A DNA stretch of 64,000 nucleotides from Arenibacter echinorum (GCF_003259375.1 NZ_QLLN01000002.1:186001-250000); one strand, 5' to 3'. Counted from the first letter of the stretch, positions 1 through 9,555 are shown. Translations and numbers: made by a program. The notes: generated by a model from the letters alone, not told the origin.

Positions 1-1
1 A

Positions 2-346
2 GTTGGACCTGTATTTGATTATTTGGCGGACAAACAGGCTTCTATAGAAAATCTATTTGGCTTTAGAAAAACAACCAGTCTAAACGACATTATGGCCATT
101 TACGCTGCCTCCAGAAAAAAGGAGGATTTTGAATCCCTGAAGCCCTTATCAGATCTCTGTAAAAAAGAGTATCCAAATACTATGTTGGGCTTTTATTTTG
201 AAGCCGAATATTACGAGCAATTGGGCGAACCTAAAAAGGCTCTACGGACTTTTGAAAAGGCATTTGGTATGGAAGAAATAGATTTTCTTACCAAAGAAAT
301 GGCTTTGGAAAAAATTGATGCCCTCAAAGCAGATTTTGGATACTAA
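2..346 (+). CDS. C-terminal part of an unidentified protein with TPR-like tail (cut by window edge)
   Basis: The reading frame is open from the first base of the window, so this is the 3' part of a longer gene; the TTG at 23 is not a believable start. The visible 114 residues are helical, and the stretch from about GFYFEAEYYEQLGEPKKALR to the end has the spacing of a tetratricopeptide helix pair (G-x-Y near the start, LG in the turn, A-L-x-x-F after it). In related flavobacteria an esterase-like alpha/beta hydrolase with such a tail often sits before radA, so this is one possibility, but no catalytic part is visible here. The identity is therefore left open. Confidence 0.6.
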   Translation, partial: VGPVFDYLADKQASIENLFGFRKTTSLNDIMAIYAASRKKEDFESLKPLSDLCKKEYPNTMLGFYFEAEYYEQLGEPKKALRTFEKAFGMEEIDFLTKEMALEKIDALKADFGY

Positions 347-574
347 AAAGACCTTTGCTTAAATGAATAGGGGAAATTAAAAATCCTCTATGCCAAAATT
401 TACACCATGGCCATCGTTGTTGCACGTATGGCCAATAATACGTCTTGTTGGAGGATAATTAATACCACTACCCATTTACCTTAAATACACTTGTTATCAT
501 TTTATTCTAAGTGCTCAAAACCCTACCTTATTTTCAAACTTCTTATTACCTTAGCGCAAACCATAATTTAAATA

Positions 575-1936
575 ATGGCCAAAACAAAAACTGCTTTTTT
601 TTGTCAGAGCTGTGGAACACAATATGCCAAGTGGGTAGGACAATGTGGAGCCTGCAAGCAATGGAACACCGTTGTGGAAGAGGTAATTCAGAAAGAGGAA
701 AAAGTATCTTGGAAAAGTACTTCCCATCCCTCAAAAAAAATTGCAAAACCATTAAGGGTCAATGAGATCAGTACCGATAAGGAAATAAGACTCAACACTT
801 ACGATTTGGAATTTAATAGGGTCCTTGGCGGAGGCTTGGTCCCTGGCTCCCTAACCCTTTTGGGTGGAGAACCGGGAGTAGGAAAAAGTACTTTATTACT
901 TCAGATAGCCCTTAAACTCCCCTATAAAACTTTATATGTTTCCGGGGAAGAGAGTCAAAAGCAGATTAAAATGCGGGCCGACCGCATTCACCCCAATAGT
1001 GAAACTTGTTTTATCCTTACCGAGACCAAAACCCAGAATATCTTTCAACAGATCGAAGCCACGGAGCCCGATATTGTGGTCATAGATTCCATACAAACCC
1101 TTCATACAGATTATATTGAGTCTACTGCAGGCAGTATTTCCCAGATAAGGGAATGTACCGCGGAACTCATTAAATTTGCCAAGGAAACCAACACTCCAGT
1201 TATCCTCATTGGCCATATCACAAAAGACGGCACCATTGCCGGACCCAAAATATTGGAGCATATGGTAGATACCGTATTGCAATTTGAGGGCGATAGAAAT
1301 TACGTATACCGCATCCTTAGGTCTTTAAAAAATCGTTTTGGATCTACTTCGGAATTGGGAATATATGAAATGCAGGGCAGCGGTTTAAGGGAAGTGAACA
1401 ACCCGTCCGAGATTCTAATTTCCAAGAACGATGAAGGATTAAGCGGCACATCCATTGCGTCTACCGTAGAGGGCATGCGCCCATTGATGATAGAAATACA
1501 AGCCCTGGTAAGCACGGCAGTATATGGCACGCCTCAGCGTTCTACCACCGGTTACAACGCTAAGCGATTAAACATGCTTTTGGCAGTTTTGGAAAAAAGG
1601 GCCGGATTTAAGTTAGCGGCGAAGGATGTTTTTCTCAACATAACCGGAGGTATATCTGTAGACGATCCCGCAATTGATCTTGCCGTTATCGCGGCCATCC
1701 TCTCCAGTAACGAGGACATTCCCATAGAAAAAGGAGTATGTTTTGCTGCCGAGGTAGGTCTTGCTGGTGAAATAAGGCCGGTACAACGTATAGATCAGCG
1801 CATTTTGGAAGCAGAAAAATTGGGTTTCAGCACTATCTACGTTTCCAAAAATAACAAGATAACATTAAAAAACACCCAAATCCGAATACAGTTGGTCTCC
1901 AAGATCGAAGATGTAGCCAATAGTCTCTTCTCCTAG
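575..1936 (+). CDS. radA: DNA repair protein RadA
   Basis: RadA is a RecA-like ATPase that helps process recombination intermediates and extend strand exchange in the cytoplasm. The 453-residue protein has the full family plan: an N-terminal C4 zinc finger (Cys10, Cys13, Cys24, Cys27), a Walker A motif GGEPGVGKS at about 97-105, the RadA-specific KNRFG motif near residue 252, and a C-terminal Lon-protease-like domain (TGGISVDDPAIDLAVIAAI region) that forms the ring scaffold. Length is normal for the family. The ATG at 575 gives the usual MAKTKTAFFCQSCG start. It stands alone, with about 230 bp in front of it and a convergent neighbour after it. Confidence 0.97.
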   Translation: MAKTKTAFFCQSCGTQYAKWVGQCGACKQWNTVVEEVIQKEEKVSWKSTSHPSKKIAKPLRVNEISTDKEIRLNTYDLEFNRVLGGGLVPGSLTLLGGEPGVGKSTLLLQIALKLPYKTLYVSGEESQKQIKMRADRIHPNSETCFILTETKTQNIFQQIEATEPDIVVIDSIQTLHTDYIESTAGSISQIRECTAELIKFAKETNTPVILIGHITKDGTIAGPKILEHMVDTVLQFEGDRNYVYRILRSLKNRFGSTSELGIYEMQGSGLREVNNPSEILISKNDEGLSGTSIASTVEGMRPLMIEIQALVSTAVYGTPQRSTTGYNAKRLNMLLAVLEKRAGFKLAAKDVFLNITGGISVDDPAIDLAVIAAILSSNEDIPIEKGVCFAAEVGLAGEIRPVQRIDQRILEAEKLGFSTIYVSKNNKITLKNTQIRIQLVSKIEDVANSLFS

Positions 1937-1954
1937 TGCCCCCTTAAGTATTCG

Positions 1955-2062
1955 CTATTTTTTAGAATTGAACATCCTTGCCAAAACCATCATTAGAACC
2001 ACGACCACAACAATTAAGCCTAGTTGCCAAAAACCTACTTTTAAAAAACTTATCGCTATCAT
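1955..2062 (-). CDS. Small membrane protein, 35 residues, TatA-like N-terminal pattern (candidate)
   Basis: An ATG begins 4 nt after the stop codon of the aldo/keto reductase gene on the same strand and opens a 35-residue frame. The protein is a single hydrophobic helix preceded by FLKVGFWQLGLIVVVVLMM and closed by a basic tail (ARMFNSKK). The x-x-W-Q-L-hydrophobic run resembles the N-terminal helix of TatA/TatE subunits, but the FG hinge and the amphipathic helix of a working TatA are absent. The close spacing suggests translational coupling to the upstream gene. It could be a genuine small protein, a degenerate tatA, or chance. Below usual gene-caller length limits. Confidence 0.4.
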   Translation of the reverse strand: MIAISFLKVGFWQLGLIVVVVVLMMVLARMFNSKK

Positions 2063-2066
2063 ATTC

Positions 2067-3107
2067 TCAAGGAGCTGGGTTAGGAATTTCATTATATATC
2101 GCCTCAATACTATGAAGTACCTCCTCGCTTAATTGCACCTCTATACTTCCTATATTTTCCTTAAGCTGATCCATTGTGGTGGCGCCAATTATATTGGAAG
2201 TCAGAAATGGTCTCGAATTTACAAAGGCAAGTGCCATTTGTGCCAATGACAAGCCGTTTGCCTGGGCCAATTCATAATATTTTTGGGTAGCCCGGACGGC
2301 TGCCCCACTACTATATCTATTGTAATTTGGAAAAAGGGTAACCCTTGCATTCTCGGGCTTTCTTCCTCCGAGGTACTTGCCGCTCAAAGTACCAAAACCC
2401 AAAGGCGAATAGGCCAACAAGCCCAAATTTTCACGATGTGAGATTTCCGCCAAACCAACTTCAAAAAGCCTATTTAATAGACTATATGGATTCTGTATGG
2501 TGATCATTCTTGGCAAACTGGCATGTACCTTGCTTTCTTCCAAGTACCGCATAGCTCCCCATGGGGTTTCATTGGAAATACCCACATGTCTAATTTTACC
2601 TTCTCTTACAAGGTCTCTTAAAGCTTCCAATATCTGATGTATGTTGTCCTCCCAATGGTCATTGATACTATGCTTATATCCTCTTTTTCCAAAATAATTC
2701 GTTGTCCGATCGGGCCAATGCAACTGATAAAGATCCAAGTAGTCTGTTTGCAAGCGTGAAAGGCTTCCCTCAACGGCCTGTTTAATGGTGTCGCGGTTTA
2801 TTCCGGTGGTTCTGATGAACTTGGTCATTTCGGCTTTTCCTGCAATCTTGGACGCCAAAATTACCTTATCGCGGTTCTTTTTCTTTTTAAACCAATTGCC
2901 AATAATTCTTTCGGTGTCCGCATATCGCTCCTTTGTGGCTGGAATGGGATACAGTTCTGCAGTATCAAAAAAGTTAATTCCCTGTTCCAGGGCATAATCC
3001 ATCTGTTCGTGACCTTCTTCTTCTGTATTTTGTCGGCCCCAGGTCATGGTGCCCAAGCATATTTTACTTACTTCAATATCGGTATGGGGGAGATTGGTAT
3101 ACTTCAT
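2067..3107 (-). CDS. tas: Aldo/keto reductase, Tas family
   Basis: NADP(H)-dependent aldo/keto reductase with a TIM-barrel fold, closely similar in sequence pattern to E. coli Tas over its whole length (for instance the QNPYSLLNR and MALAFVNSRPF segments and a PAP C-terminus). The catalytic tetrad is present: Asp48, Tyr53, Lys87 and His130. At 346 residues it matches the family. The physiological substrate of Tas proteins is not settled; a role in NADPH-linked carbonyl reduction is the safe statement. A small membrane ORF follows 4 nt downstream, and exonuclease III lies upstream on the same strand with 53 bp between. Confidence 0.92.
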   Translation of the reverse strand: MKYTNLPHTDIEVSKICLGTMTWGRQNTEEEGHEQMDYALEQGINFFDTAELYPIPATKERYADTERIIGNWFKKKKNRDKVILASKIAGKAEMTKFIRTTGINRDTIKQAVEGSLSRLQTDYLDLYQLHWPDRTTNYFGKRGYKHSINDHWEDNIHQILEALRDLVREGKIRHVGISNETPWGAMRYLEESKVHASLPRMITIQNPYSLLNRLFEVGLAEISHRENLGLLAYSPLGFGTLSGKYLGGRKPENARVTLFPNYNRYSSGAAVRATQKYYELAQANGLSLAQMALAFVNSRPFLTSNIIGATTMDQLKENIGSIEVQLSEEVLHSIEAIYNEIPNPAP

Positions 3108-3160
3108 TTTCTGCTATCGCTTTGTTATTAAGAGTTTATTTTTTGGTGAGACCTTAAGCT

Positions 3161-3922
3161 TTACTCCAGCTCCACGAGAATGGGGCAATGATCACTATGA
3201 ACGGCCTGTGACAAAATAACGGAACGTTTTAAACGGCTTTCCAATGGTTTGCTGACCAATCCATAATCCAACCTCCATCCCTTATTATTGGCTCGGGAGT
3301 TTGCCCTATAGCTCCACCAGGTATAATTATCAGGTTCCTTATTAAAATGCCTGAAGCTATCTATAAACCCACTATCCATAAAATTTCCGATCCACTCCCT
3401 TTCCACGGGTAAAAACCCTGAAACATTTTTGTTTCTAACCGGGTCATGAATATCTATCGCCTCATGACAAATATTGTAATCCCCGCAAATTATAAGATTC
3501 GGCCTGTCCTTTTTCAAATCATCTACATAGTCTTGAAAATCGGCCATATACTGCAGTTTATGATCCAATCGGGCTATATTGGTACCTGAGGGCAAATAAA
3601 GGCTCATAACAGAAACCCCATTAAAATCGGCTCTAAGATTACGCCCCTCAAAATCCATATAGTCTATTCCAGTTCCGTACTCCACATGGTCCGGTTGTGT
3701 TTTGGCAAGAATAGCTACTCCGCTATATCCTTTCTTTTGAGCACTATACCAGTAATGATAGTGGTAACCCATGGCTTCAAAAACTGCAAGATCCAATTGA
3801 TCCCGATTGGCCTTGATTTCTTGTAAGCACACCACATCCGGATTTACTGTTTTTAGCCAATCCAAAAATCCTTTGTTCACCGCAGCCCTGATTCCATTTA
3901 CGTTATAAGAAACAATTTTCAT
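3161..3922 (-). CDS. xth: Exodeoxyribonuclease III
   Basis: AP endonuclease/3'-5' exonuclease of base excision repair, cytoplasmic, magnesium dependent. The 253-residue protein belongs to the endonuclease/exonuclease/phosphatase fold: Asn7 in SYNVNGIR, the metal-binding Glu in CLQEIKA (about 36), the GDYN motif with Asp and Asn (about 147-149) and the C-terminal SDHCP with the catalytic Asp-His pair. The N-terminus begins directly with the first strand and has no signal peptide, unlike the secreted EEP enzyme at 20.3 kb. The ATG at 3922 fits the family start MKIVSYNVNG. Confidence 0.95.
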   Translation of the reverse strand: MKIVSYNVNGIRAAVNKGFLDWLKTVNPDVVCLQEIKANRDQLDLAVFEAMGYHYHYWYSAQKKGYSGVAILAKTQPDHVEYGTGIDYMDFEGRNLRADFNGVSVMSLYLPSGTNIARLDHKLQYMADFQDYVDDLKKDRPNLIICGDYNICHEAIDIHDPVRNKNVSGFLPVEREWIGNFMDSGFIDSFRHFNKEPDNYTWWSYRANSRANNKGWRLDYGLVSKPLESRLKRSVILSQAVHSDHCPILVELE

Positions 3923-4142
3923 TTAAATTTATTTATGCCACACCTACTCCTCTTAAATGCAAGGGAAGACTCATGTGCCTTTATTCACTTCAATGTCAAC
4001 TTTGACAAAATATGGCTAAAAATAGCCAATGTTTTTTGTAACCAAAAAGCCAAAGCAAAATAGTTGATATTTAAACCTGACTTAAAGGAGCCAAGCTATG
4101 GATTTTGGGAATTTGAATGGAAAAAAATCAGATAATAATCCT

Positions 4143-4150
4143 TAAGTTTG
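4143..4150 (+). promoter_or_regulatory. Candidate -7 promoter box (TAAGTTTG)
   Basis: TAAGTTTG matches the Bacteroidota -7 consensus TAnnTTTG and lies 17 bp before the ATG of the TonB receptor. A TTTG at 4112-4115 is the nearest -33 candidate, but the 27-bp gap is longer than usual, so the assignment is tentative. If used, the 5' leader would be only about 10 nt. Confidence 0.35.
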
Positions 4151-4167
4151 AAACTTATATTTAATTC

Positions 4168-6249
4168 ATGAAATCCTCCTTTCTTTTTCTATTTGCCATA
4201 ATTTTTCTATTTGTATCCAATGCCCAGGAACCTGTCCAAAGAGATAGCATCACCATATTGGACGAAATAATCCTTTTGGATTCCCTTCACTCTGCCACGG
4301 ATAATGGCATAATTGCTACTAAAATTATAGGCACCAAGGTATTTCAGAACTATAGTCCAGTAGATATGGTTTCGGCAATCAATCAGATATCCGGAGTTTA
4401 TATATTGTCCGGGGCTTTAAATACCAACAGGATCACCATCAGGGGGGTAGGTGCAAGAACCTTGTACGGGACGGATAAATTAAGGCTGTACTATAACGAC
4501 ATCCCAATAACTAATGGTTCGGGTTTCTCCTCCATAGAATCTTTCGATTTGGAAAATCTAAGTTCGGTGGAGGTAATCAAGGGCCCAAAAGCGACCAATT
4601 ATGGCACAAATTTAGGAGGGGCAATTTTGCTAAATTCCAAACAGCCTACCAACGAGTCCACCTATTTTAGAAACAACTTTACCGTAGGCTCCTATAATCT
4701 AATAAAGAACAATCTGCAATTTAGTTTAAAGGAAAATAAGGTTACGCTCAACTTACATTATGGCTTTTTGGAAACCGATGGCTACAGGGAAAACAATAAA
4801 TTTAAACGTGAAGGTTTGCTCTTGGATTTAAATTACCAAATAAATCCCAAAACCAACATTGGCGTTCTTTTCAATCATGTTGATTATAACGCCCAGATTC
4901 CCAGCTCTTTGGGAGAGACCGATTTTAACGAAAACCCCACAAAGGCTGCCTTTACATGGAAATCTGCCAAGGGATACGAGGATAACAAATACAGTTTGGC
5001 AGGAATAACCTTAAACCACTCCTTTTCCAATAAAATAAAAAATACGACCAGTATTTTCTATTCCTATTTGGATCATTACGAACCCGCGCCTTTTGGTATT
5101 TTGGAGGAATACACCAATGGCTATGGTTTCCGGACAAAGTTCGCCGGTGCATGGACTAGCAATGAATCCAAGATTGACTACAATTTTGGTGCAGAATTAT
5201 ACAAGGATGAATACCAATGGAGCCAATTTGAAAATCTATATCAAGACAATAACGGACAAGGAAGTTTACAGGGCGATCAATTTTCAGATAACAAAGAGTT
5301 TAGACGACAGTTCAATGCTTTTGGGAATCTTCTTATCCCTTTCGGGAAAGCTTTTTCTACCCAAATTGGGCTGAACGTAAACAAGACTTATTACGATTTT
5401 AGGGATGTATTCAACCAAGGGACGGACAATAAGAGTGCGGAAAGGAATTTTGACGCCATAGTTCTTCCCAGCCTAAACCTCAACTACAATTTTTCAGCAG
5501 TGAATTCAATCTATGCCAATATAAGTAGAGGTTTTTCCAATCCTACTGTGGAGGAAACCCTTACTCCGGAAGGGGTAATTAACCCTGATATTGCCCAGGA
5601 AACGGGTACGAACTATGAAATTGGCAGTAGATTTCGCCTTCTAGATAGAAGATTAAATCTAAATATGGCAATTTACAGGATGGATATCAAAAATTTATTG
5701 GTGGCACAAAGGGTCGGTGAAGATCAGTACATTGGCAAAAACGCAGGCAAGACCAAACATCAAGGGCTGGAATTGGAAGCAGATTACAATATGGATATTA
5801 GTGCAAAGCTTAAACTAACGCCTTTTATCAGCTATACGTACAATGATCACAGTTTTGTGACCTTTGTGGACGAGGACAACAATTATTCCGGAAATCCATT
5901 GACAGGGGTTCCCAAACACAGATTAAATTCTGGCCTACAAGCCCAATTCAACAATAAATTTTATTGGAATTCCACCCATCAATATGTAGGGGAAATACCC
6001 TTGAACGATGCCAATACCCTATCCAGCTCCGCATATAATGTGGTGAATAGCAAATTGGGATACAAAAGTCAGTTGGGCAAAAAGCTTTCACTGGATCTAG
6101 CTTTTGGAATCAACAATATCTTCGACATTAACTATGCCCAATCCGTACTCATCAATGCCATTGGGTTTGGAGGGTCTGAGCCTAGATATTACTATCCAGG
6201 AAACGACAGGAATTACTATGGAAGCTTGAGGTTGGGGTATAGCTTGTAA
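4168..6249 (+). CDS. TonB-dependent receptor, siderophore/ferric-complex type
   Basis: Outer-membrane, TonB-energised importer. The first 19 residues form a signal peptide ending FLFVSNAQ. There is no carboxypeptidase-like N-terminal domain; the plug begins at once (about 45-160, with the signature SSVEVIKGPKATNYGTNLGGAI region), followed by a 22-strand barrel with many aromatic-ended strands and a terminal Leu after GSLRLGYSL. At 693 residues it is the size of iron-complex receptors such as the FecA/FhuA class rather than SusC proteins. The ligand cannot be read from the sequence. It is a single gene ending at an inverted repeat shared with the convergent glyS. Confidence 0.88.
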   Translation: MKSSFLFLFAIIFLFVSNAQEPVQRDSITILDEIILLDSLHSATDNGIIATKIIGTKVFQNYSPVDMVSAINQISGVYILSGALNTNRITIRGVGARTLYGTDKLRLYYNDIPITNGSGFSSIESFDLENLSSVEVIKGPKATNYGTNLGGAILLNSKQPTNESTYFRNNFTVGSYNLIKNNLQFSLKENKVTLNLHYGFLETDGYRENNKFKREGLLLDLNYQINPKTNIGVLFNHVDYNAQIPSSLGETDFNENPTKAAFTWKSAKGYEDNKYSLAGITLNHSFSNKIKNTTSIFYSYLDHYEPAPFGILEEYTNGYGFRTKFAGAWTSNESKIDYNFGAELYKDEYQWSQFENLYQDNNGQGSLQGDQFSDNKEFRRQFNAFGNLLIPFGKAFSTQIGLNVNKTYYDFRDVFNQGTDNKSAERNFDAIVLPSLNLNYNFSAVNSIYANISRGFSNPTVEETLTPEGVINPDIAQETGTNYEIGSRFRLLDRRLNLNMAIYRMDIKNLLVAQRVGEDQYIGKNAGKTKHQGLELEADYNMDISAKLKLTPFISYTYNDHSFVTFVDEDNNYSGNPLTGVPKHRLNSGLQAQFNNKFYWNSTHQYVGEIPLNDANTLSSSAYNVVNSKLGYKSQLGKKLSLDLAFGINNIFDINYAQSVLINAIGFGGSEPRYYYPGNDRNYYGSLRLGYSL

Positions 6250-6256
6250 AAGAAAT

Positions 6257-6309
6257 GGTCTAAAAAGTGTCTCCTATTCACCGCTGCAAATGAATCCACT
6301 TTTTAGACC
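6257..6309. terminator. Inverted repeat / bidirectional terminator between TonB receptor and glyS
   Basis: Perfect 13-bp arms GGTCTAAAAAGTG (6257-6269) and CACTTTTTAGACC (6297-6309), separated by 27 nt and followed by a T-rich run on the plus strand, in the 82-bp space between two convergent genes. The long loop makes it weaker than a classical terminator. Confidence 0.55.
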
Positions 6310-6331
6310 TTTATTATCCTATTTTCTGGAA

Positions 6332-7876
6332 TTAAGCCATTCGCTGTAGCCAGCTTTTCATATCCACTTCCTTATGGATGATTGCCTTAACATCTGCAAT
6401 GGCCACACGTTGTTGTTCCATGGTGTCCCTATGTCTTATGGTCACCGTTTTATCTTCTAGAGACTGATGATCCACGGTAATGCAAAAAGGTGTACCATTG
6501 GCATCCTGCCTTCTGTAACGACGGCCAACGGCATCTTTTTCATCATATACCACATTAAAATCCCATTTAAGGTCGTCTATGATTTCCTGGGCCAATTCAG
6601 GCAAACCATCCTTTTTTACCAAAGGCAGTACTGCAGCCTTCATGGGTGCTAAAACAGCCGGTAATTTAAGCACGGTTCTAGTGGTGTTGTTATCCAATTC
6701 CTCTTCTACCAAGGAGTTTGAAAAAACGGCCAAAAACATACGATCCAAACCTATGGAAGTTTCAACCACGTAAGGAACATAACTTTCATTAAGTTCAGGA
6801 TCGAAATATTGTAATTTTTTGCCAGAGAATTTTTCATGGCTTCCTAAGTCAAAATCGGTTCTGGAATGAATCCCTTCCAATTCCTTAAATCCAAAAGGAA
6901 ATTTAAATTCTATATCGGCAGCGGCATCTGCATAATGCGCCAATTTTTCGTGATCGTGAAATCTATAGTTCTCGGCCCCCAGGCCCAAGGACAAATGCCA
7001 GGCCATCCTTTTTTCCTTCCAGGTTTCATACCATTCCTTTTGAGATCCAGGACGAATAAAAAATTGCATTTCCATTTGTTCAAACTCCCTTTGGCGAAAG
7101 ATAAACTGTCTAGCAACGATTTCGTTTCTAAAGGCCTTGCCCACTTGGGCAATCCCGAACGGAATCTTCATTCTTCCAGTTTTTTGAACATTTAGAAAAT
7201 TTACAAAAATACCTTGAGCAGTTTCGGGTCTTAGGTATAGATCCATGGCGCTATCGGCGGAGGCCCCCAATTTGGTGCCGAACATTAGATTAAATTGCTT
7301 TACGTCCGTCCAATTCCTTGATCCGGACAAGGGACATGCAATTTCCAGTTCCTCAATTAGATTTTTTACATCTACCAAATCCTCGTTTTCCAAGGATTTT
7401 CCCAAGCGCTTCAAGATAGTATTGATCTGTTCTTGGTAGCCTACCACTCTTGGATTGGTTTCCAAAAACTGTTTTTTATCAAAAGCATTTCCAAAACGTT
7501 TTTCTGCCTTGGTTACTTCCTTATCTATTTTAGCTTCAATTTTAGCGGTATAATCCTCCACCAAAACATCTGCACGATATCTTTTTTTGGAATCCTTGTT
7601 ATCTATTAATGGATCGTTAAAAGCATCTACGTGTCCGGATGCCTTCCAAACGGTTGGGTGCATAAATATTGCGGAATCCAGTCCTACAATATTATCGTTC
7701 AACTGAACCATGGCCTTCCACCAATATTCACGGATATTCTTTTTTAACTCTGCTCCATTCTGGGCATAGTCGTATACGGCACTTAGTCCGTCGTAAATTT
7801 CGCTGGATTGGAAAACGTATCCATACTCCTTTGCATGCGAGATTACTTTTTTAAAATCGTCTTCTTGTTTCACCAT
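6332..7876 (-). CDS. glyS: Glycyl-tRNA synthetase, alpha2 (single-chain) type
   Basis: Charges tRNA-Gly. The 514-residue class II synthetase is of the homodimeric type rather than the alpha2beta2 glyQ/glyS type. Motif 2 is visible as FRNEIVARQFIFRQREFEQME, motif 3 in IGLDRMFLAVF, and a C-terminal anticodon-binding domain starts near PMKAAVLPLVKKD. The start MVKQEDDFKKVISHAKEYGYVF is the usual one. A TATTTTTG box on the minus strand (7881-7888) lies only 4 nt before the ATG, so the transcript could be nearly leaderless, although that reading is uncertain. Confidence 0.96.
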   Translation of the reverse strand: MVKQEDDFKKVISHAKEYGYVFQSSEIYDGLSAVYDYAQNGAELKKNIREYWWKAMVQLNDNIVGLDSAIFMHPTVWKASGHVDAFNDPLIDNKDSKKRYRADVLVEDYTAKIEAKIDKEVTKAEKRFGNAFDKKQFLETNPRVVGYQEQINTILKRLGKSLENEDLVDVKNLIEELEIACPLSGSRNWTDVKQFNLMFGTKLGASADSAMDLYLRPETAQGIFVNFLNVQKTGRMKIPFGIAQVGKAFRNEIVARQFIFRQREFEQMEMQFFIRPGSQKEWYETWKEKRMAWHLSLGLGAENYRFHDHEKLAHYADAAADIEFKFPFGFKELEGIHSRTDFDLGSHEKFSGKKLQYFDPELNESYVPYVVETSIGLDRMFLAVFSNSLVEEELDNNTTRTVLKLPAVLAPMKAAVLPLVKKDGLPELAQEIIDDLKWDFNVVYDEKDAVGRRYRRQDANGTPFCITVDHQSLEDKTVTIRHRDTMEQQRVAIADVKAIIHKEVDMKSWLQRMA

Positions 7877-7913
7877 TTGGCAAAAATATAATATTAGTGG
7901 AAAATGAAGAGGT

Positions 7914-8810
7914 TTATTTCAATTGAAATTCTGAAGTCGCCAATAATTTTTCATTCTCAAAAACATTTAGAGTGTAGGTTCCTTCCGCCAAAGATCCTTC
8001 CGGTACTGAAATAGCGTCACATACGCTAAATTCCTGCCCCATAAAAACCAGTTCTACGCGTTTGCTATATACATTTCCATTTACGGAAATGGTATTGGCA
8101 TTATCCTCTATGACACCCATATTTGGATTTAAGAATTGCAGGTAGATAACCCGCTCCTCATTTTTAGAATTGGGATTTCCCATTACGGTAACACAACCCC
8201 TTAGTTTGGATATGATATTAGCCTTATTGGTTTTGATATGTTTACCACTTCTAAACCTAAAACCACTACCCTCAGAATTCTCCAATTTTAGATAGCTTTT
8301 GGTCTTAAGCTCCTGACTAAGTTCTTTGTTCTTTCTCCTAAGTGCAGCTTCGGCCTCCGCCAGTGAACTGCTCTTTCCCCTGAGTTCCTCGATCATCTTC
8401 CTAGTTTCCTCATATTTGTCCCCAAGGAGCATATTGTTATACTTAAGGAAATTGTTCTTCAGCTTGAGGCTATCATTTTTAGCCTCGAGCTTTCTAAGTT
8501 CGGTTTTGTATTCCTTTAATTTTTCGACTGTAAAATTTAAGCGGCCCACGGAATCCAACAACTGTTGCACCCTATATTTTGAATCCTGTAATTCTATTTC
8601 ATTTACTTCATTAAGTGCAGAGAGCCTATCTACATCAGATTTCATCAAAGTAAGATCTTTAACAAGCAATTCTTTCTCTTGCTCCAAAAAACTGATGCGA
8701 CTTTTGGATTGGGCATAACTATAATAGAAGGCAATAAGAATACCCAGTATAATAGCTGCCAAAGCGGCAAGTATTATCTTATAATTAAATTTATTATCTT
8801 CAGTATCCAT
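7914..8810 (-). CDS. Membrane-anchored coiled-coil protein of unknown function
   Basis: No known family is recognised with certainty. Residues 1-8 are charged, a single transmembrane helix follows (about 9-31, KIILAALAAIILGILIAFYY), then a long coiled coil (about 35-170) with heptad spacing and repeated Leu/Glu/Lys, and a C-terminal globular beta-rich domain (about 190-298) ending in SEFQLK. This plan, a short cytoplasmic N-terminus, one helix, a periplasmic coiled coil and a beta domain, occurs in many flavobacterial hypothetical proteins. It sits 43 bp from the divergent comF gene and 37 bp before glyS on the same strand, and could be co-transcribed with glyS. Confidence 0.85.
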   Translation of the reverse strand: MDTEDNKFNYKIILAALAAIILGILIAFYYSYAQSKSRISFLEQEKELLVKDLTLMKSDVDRLSALNEVNEIELQDSKYRVQQLLDSVGRLNFTVEKLKEYKTELRKLEAKNDSLKLKNNFLKYNNMLLGDKYEETRKMIEELRGKSSSLAEAEAALRRKNKELSQELKTKSYLKLENSEGSGFRFRSGKHIKTNKANIISKLRGCVTVMGNPNSKNEERVIYLQFLNPNMGVIEDNANTISVNGNVYSKRVELVFMGQEFSVCDAISVPEGSLAEGTYTLNVFENEKLLATSEFQLK

Positions 8811-8853
8811 CTAAAAGCATGCGTATTAAGTAGGTTAATAGTAATCTAGATTT

Positions 8854-9555
8854 GTGTATTCCAAGATTTCAAATATACTAAACGATATCAACACGGTCCT
8901 TCTACCAAGGCTATGTTTTGGATGTAATGCTCTATTATATAGAGGAGAAGAACATGTGTGTACCGTTTGTCGAAATCAATTACCACTCACCGAGTATACT
9001 TTTAACGCTGTAAACCCTGTTGACCGTATATTTTATGGAAGAATTAACATTATTAAAGCCAGTTCTTTTCTGTTTTTTACTGAAAAGGGAATTGTAAAAA
9101 GTATTATTCACTACCTAAAATACAAAAACCAAGAGCAAATTGGTGCTTTTTTAGGGAATTGGTATGGCCATATATTGAAGCAAAACAACTTTCTTAACAA
9201 CATTGATTATGTAGTACCCGTTCCCCTACACCGAAAAAAATTAAAAAAAAGAGGTTACAACCAGGTTTCCCTATTTGCCAAATCGATAGCGGAACACATT
9301 GGTGCCCAATACCATGAAGGCGTCCTTATTAAAACCGCCAATACCAGGACCCAGACCAAAAAATCCAGAATACTAAGATGGCAGAACAAACAGGCCCTTT
9401 ATGTTTTAACTGACTATGAAATATTCAAGGGCAAAAACGTATTGTTAGTGGACGATGTCATTACAACGGGGGCTACCATGGAGGTCTGTGCCACAGCCTT
9501 ATCTGCAACTCAGGGAATTAATATATATGTTGCCTCCATGGCCATAGTACCTTAA
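8854..9555 (+). CDS. comF: ComF family phosphoribosyltransferase-like protein
   Basis: ComF/ComFC proteins are needed for uptake of transforming DNA in naturally competent bacteria; the fold is that of type I phosphoribosyltransferases. The 233-residue protein has the N-terminal zinc-ribbon cysteines (Cys21, Cys24, Cys36, Cys39) and the PRPP-binding loop VLLVDDVITTGAT at about 194-206. The predicted start is GTG at 8854. A TAGATTTG promoter-like box at 8847-8854 overlaps it, so either the box is not used or translation starts elsewhere; no in-frame ATG exists before the zinc ribbon. The next gene begins about 50 bp downstream. Confidence 0.88.
   Translation: MYSKISNILNDINTVLLPRLCFGCNALLYRGEEHVCTVCRNQLPLTEYTFNAVNPVDRIFYGRINIIKASSFLFFTEKGIVKSIIHYLKYKNQEQIGAFLGNWYGHILKQNNFLNNIDYVVPVPLHRKKLKKRGYNQVSLFAKSIAEHIGAQYHEGVLIKTANTRTQTKKSRILRWQNKQALYVLTDYEIFKGKNVLLVDDVITTGATMEVCATALSATQGINIYVASMAIVP

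Noticed and set aside
390-458. Short 22-residue frame between the first gene and radA
   Set aside because: Too short, no signal, and no link to neighbours; treated as chance.
511-765. 84-residue frame over the radA start
   Set aside because: A different phase of the RadA coding region; RadA has the complete zinc-finger start at 575.
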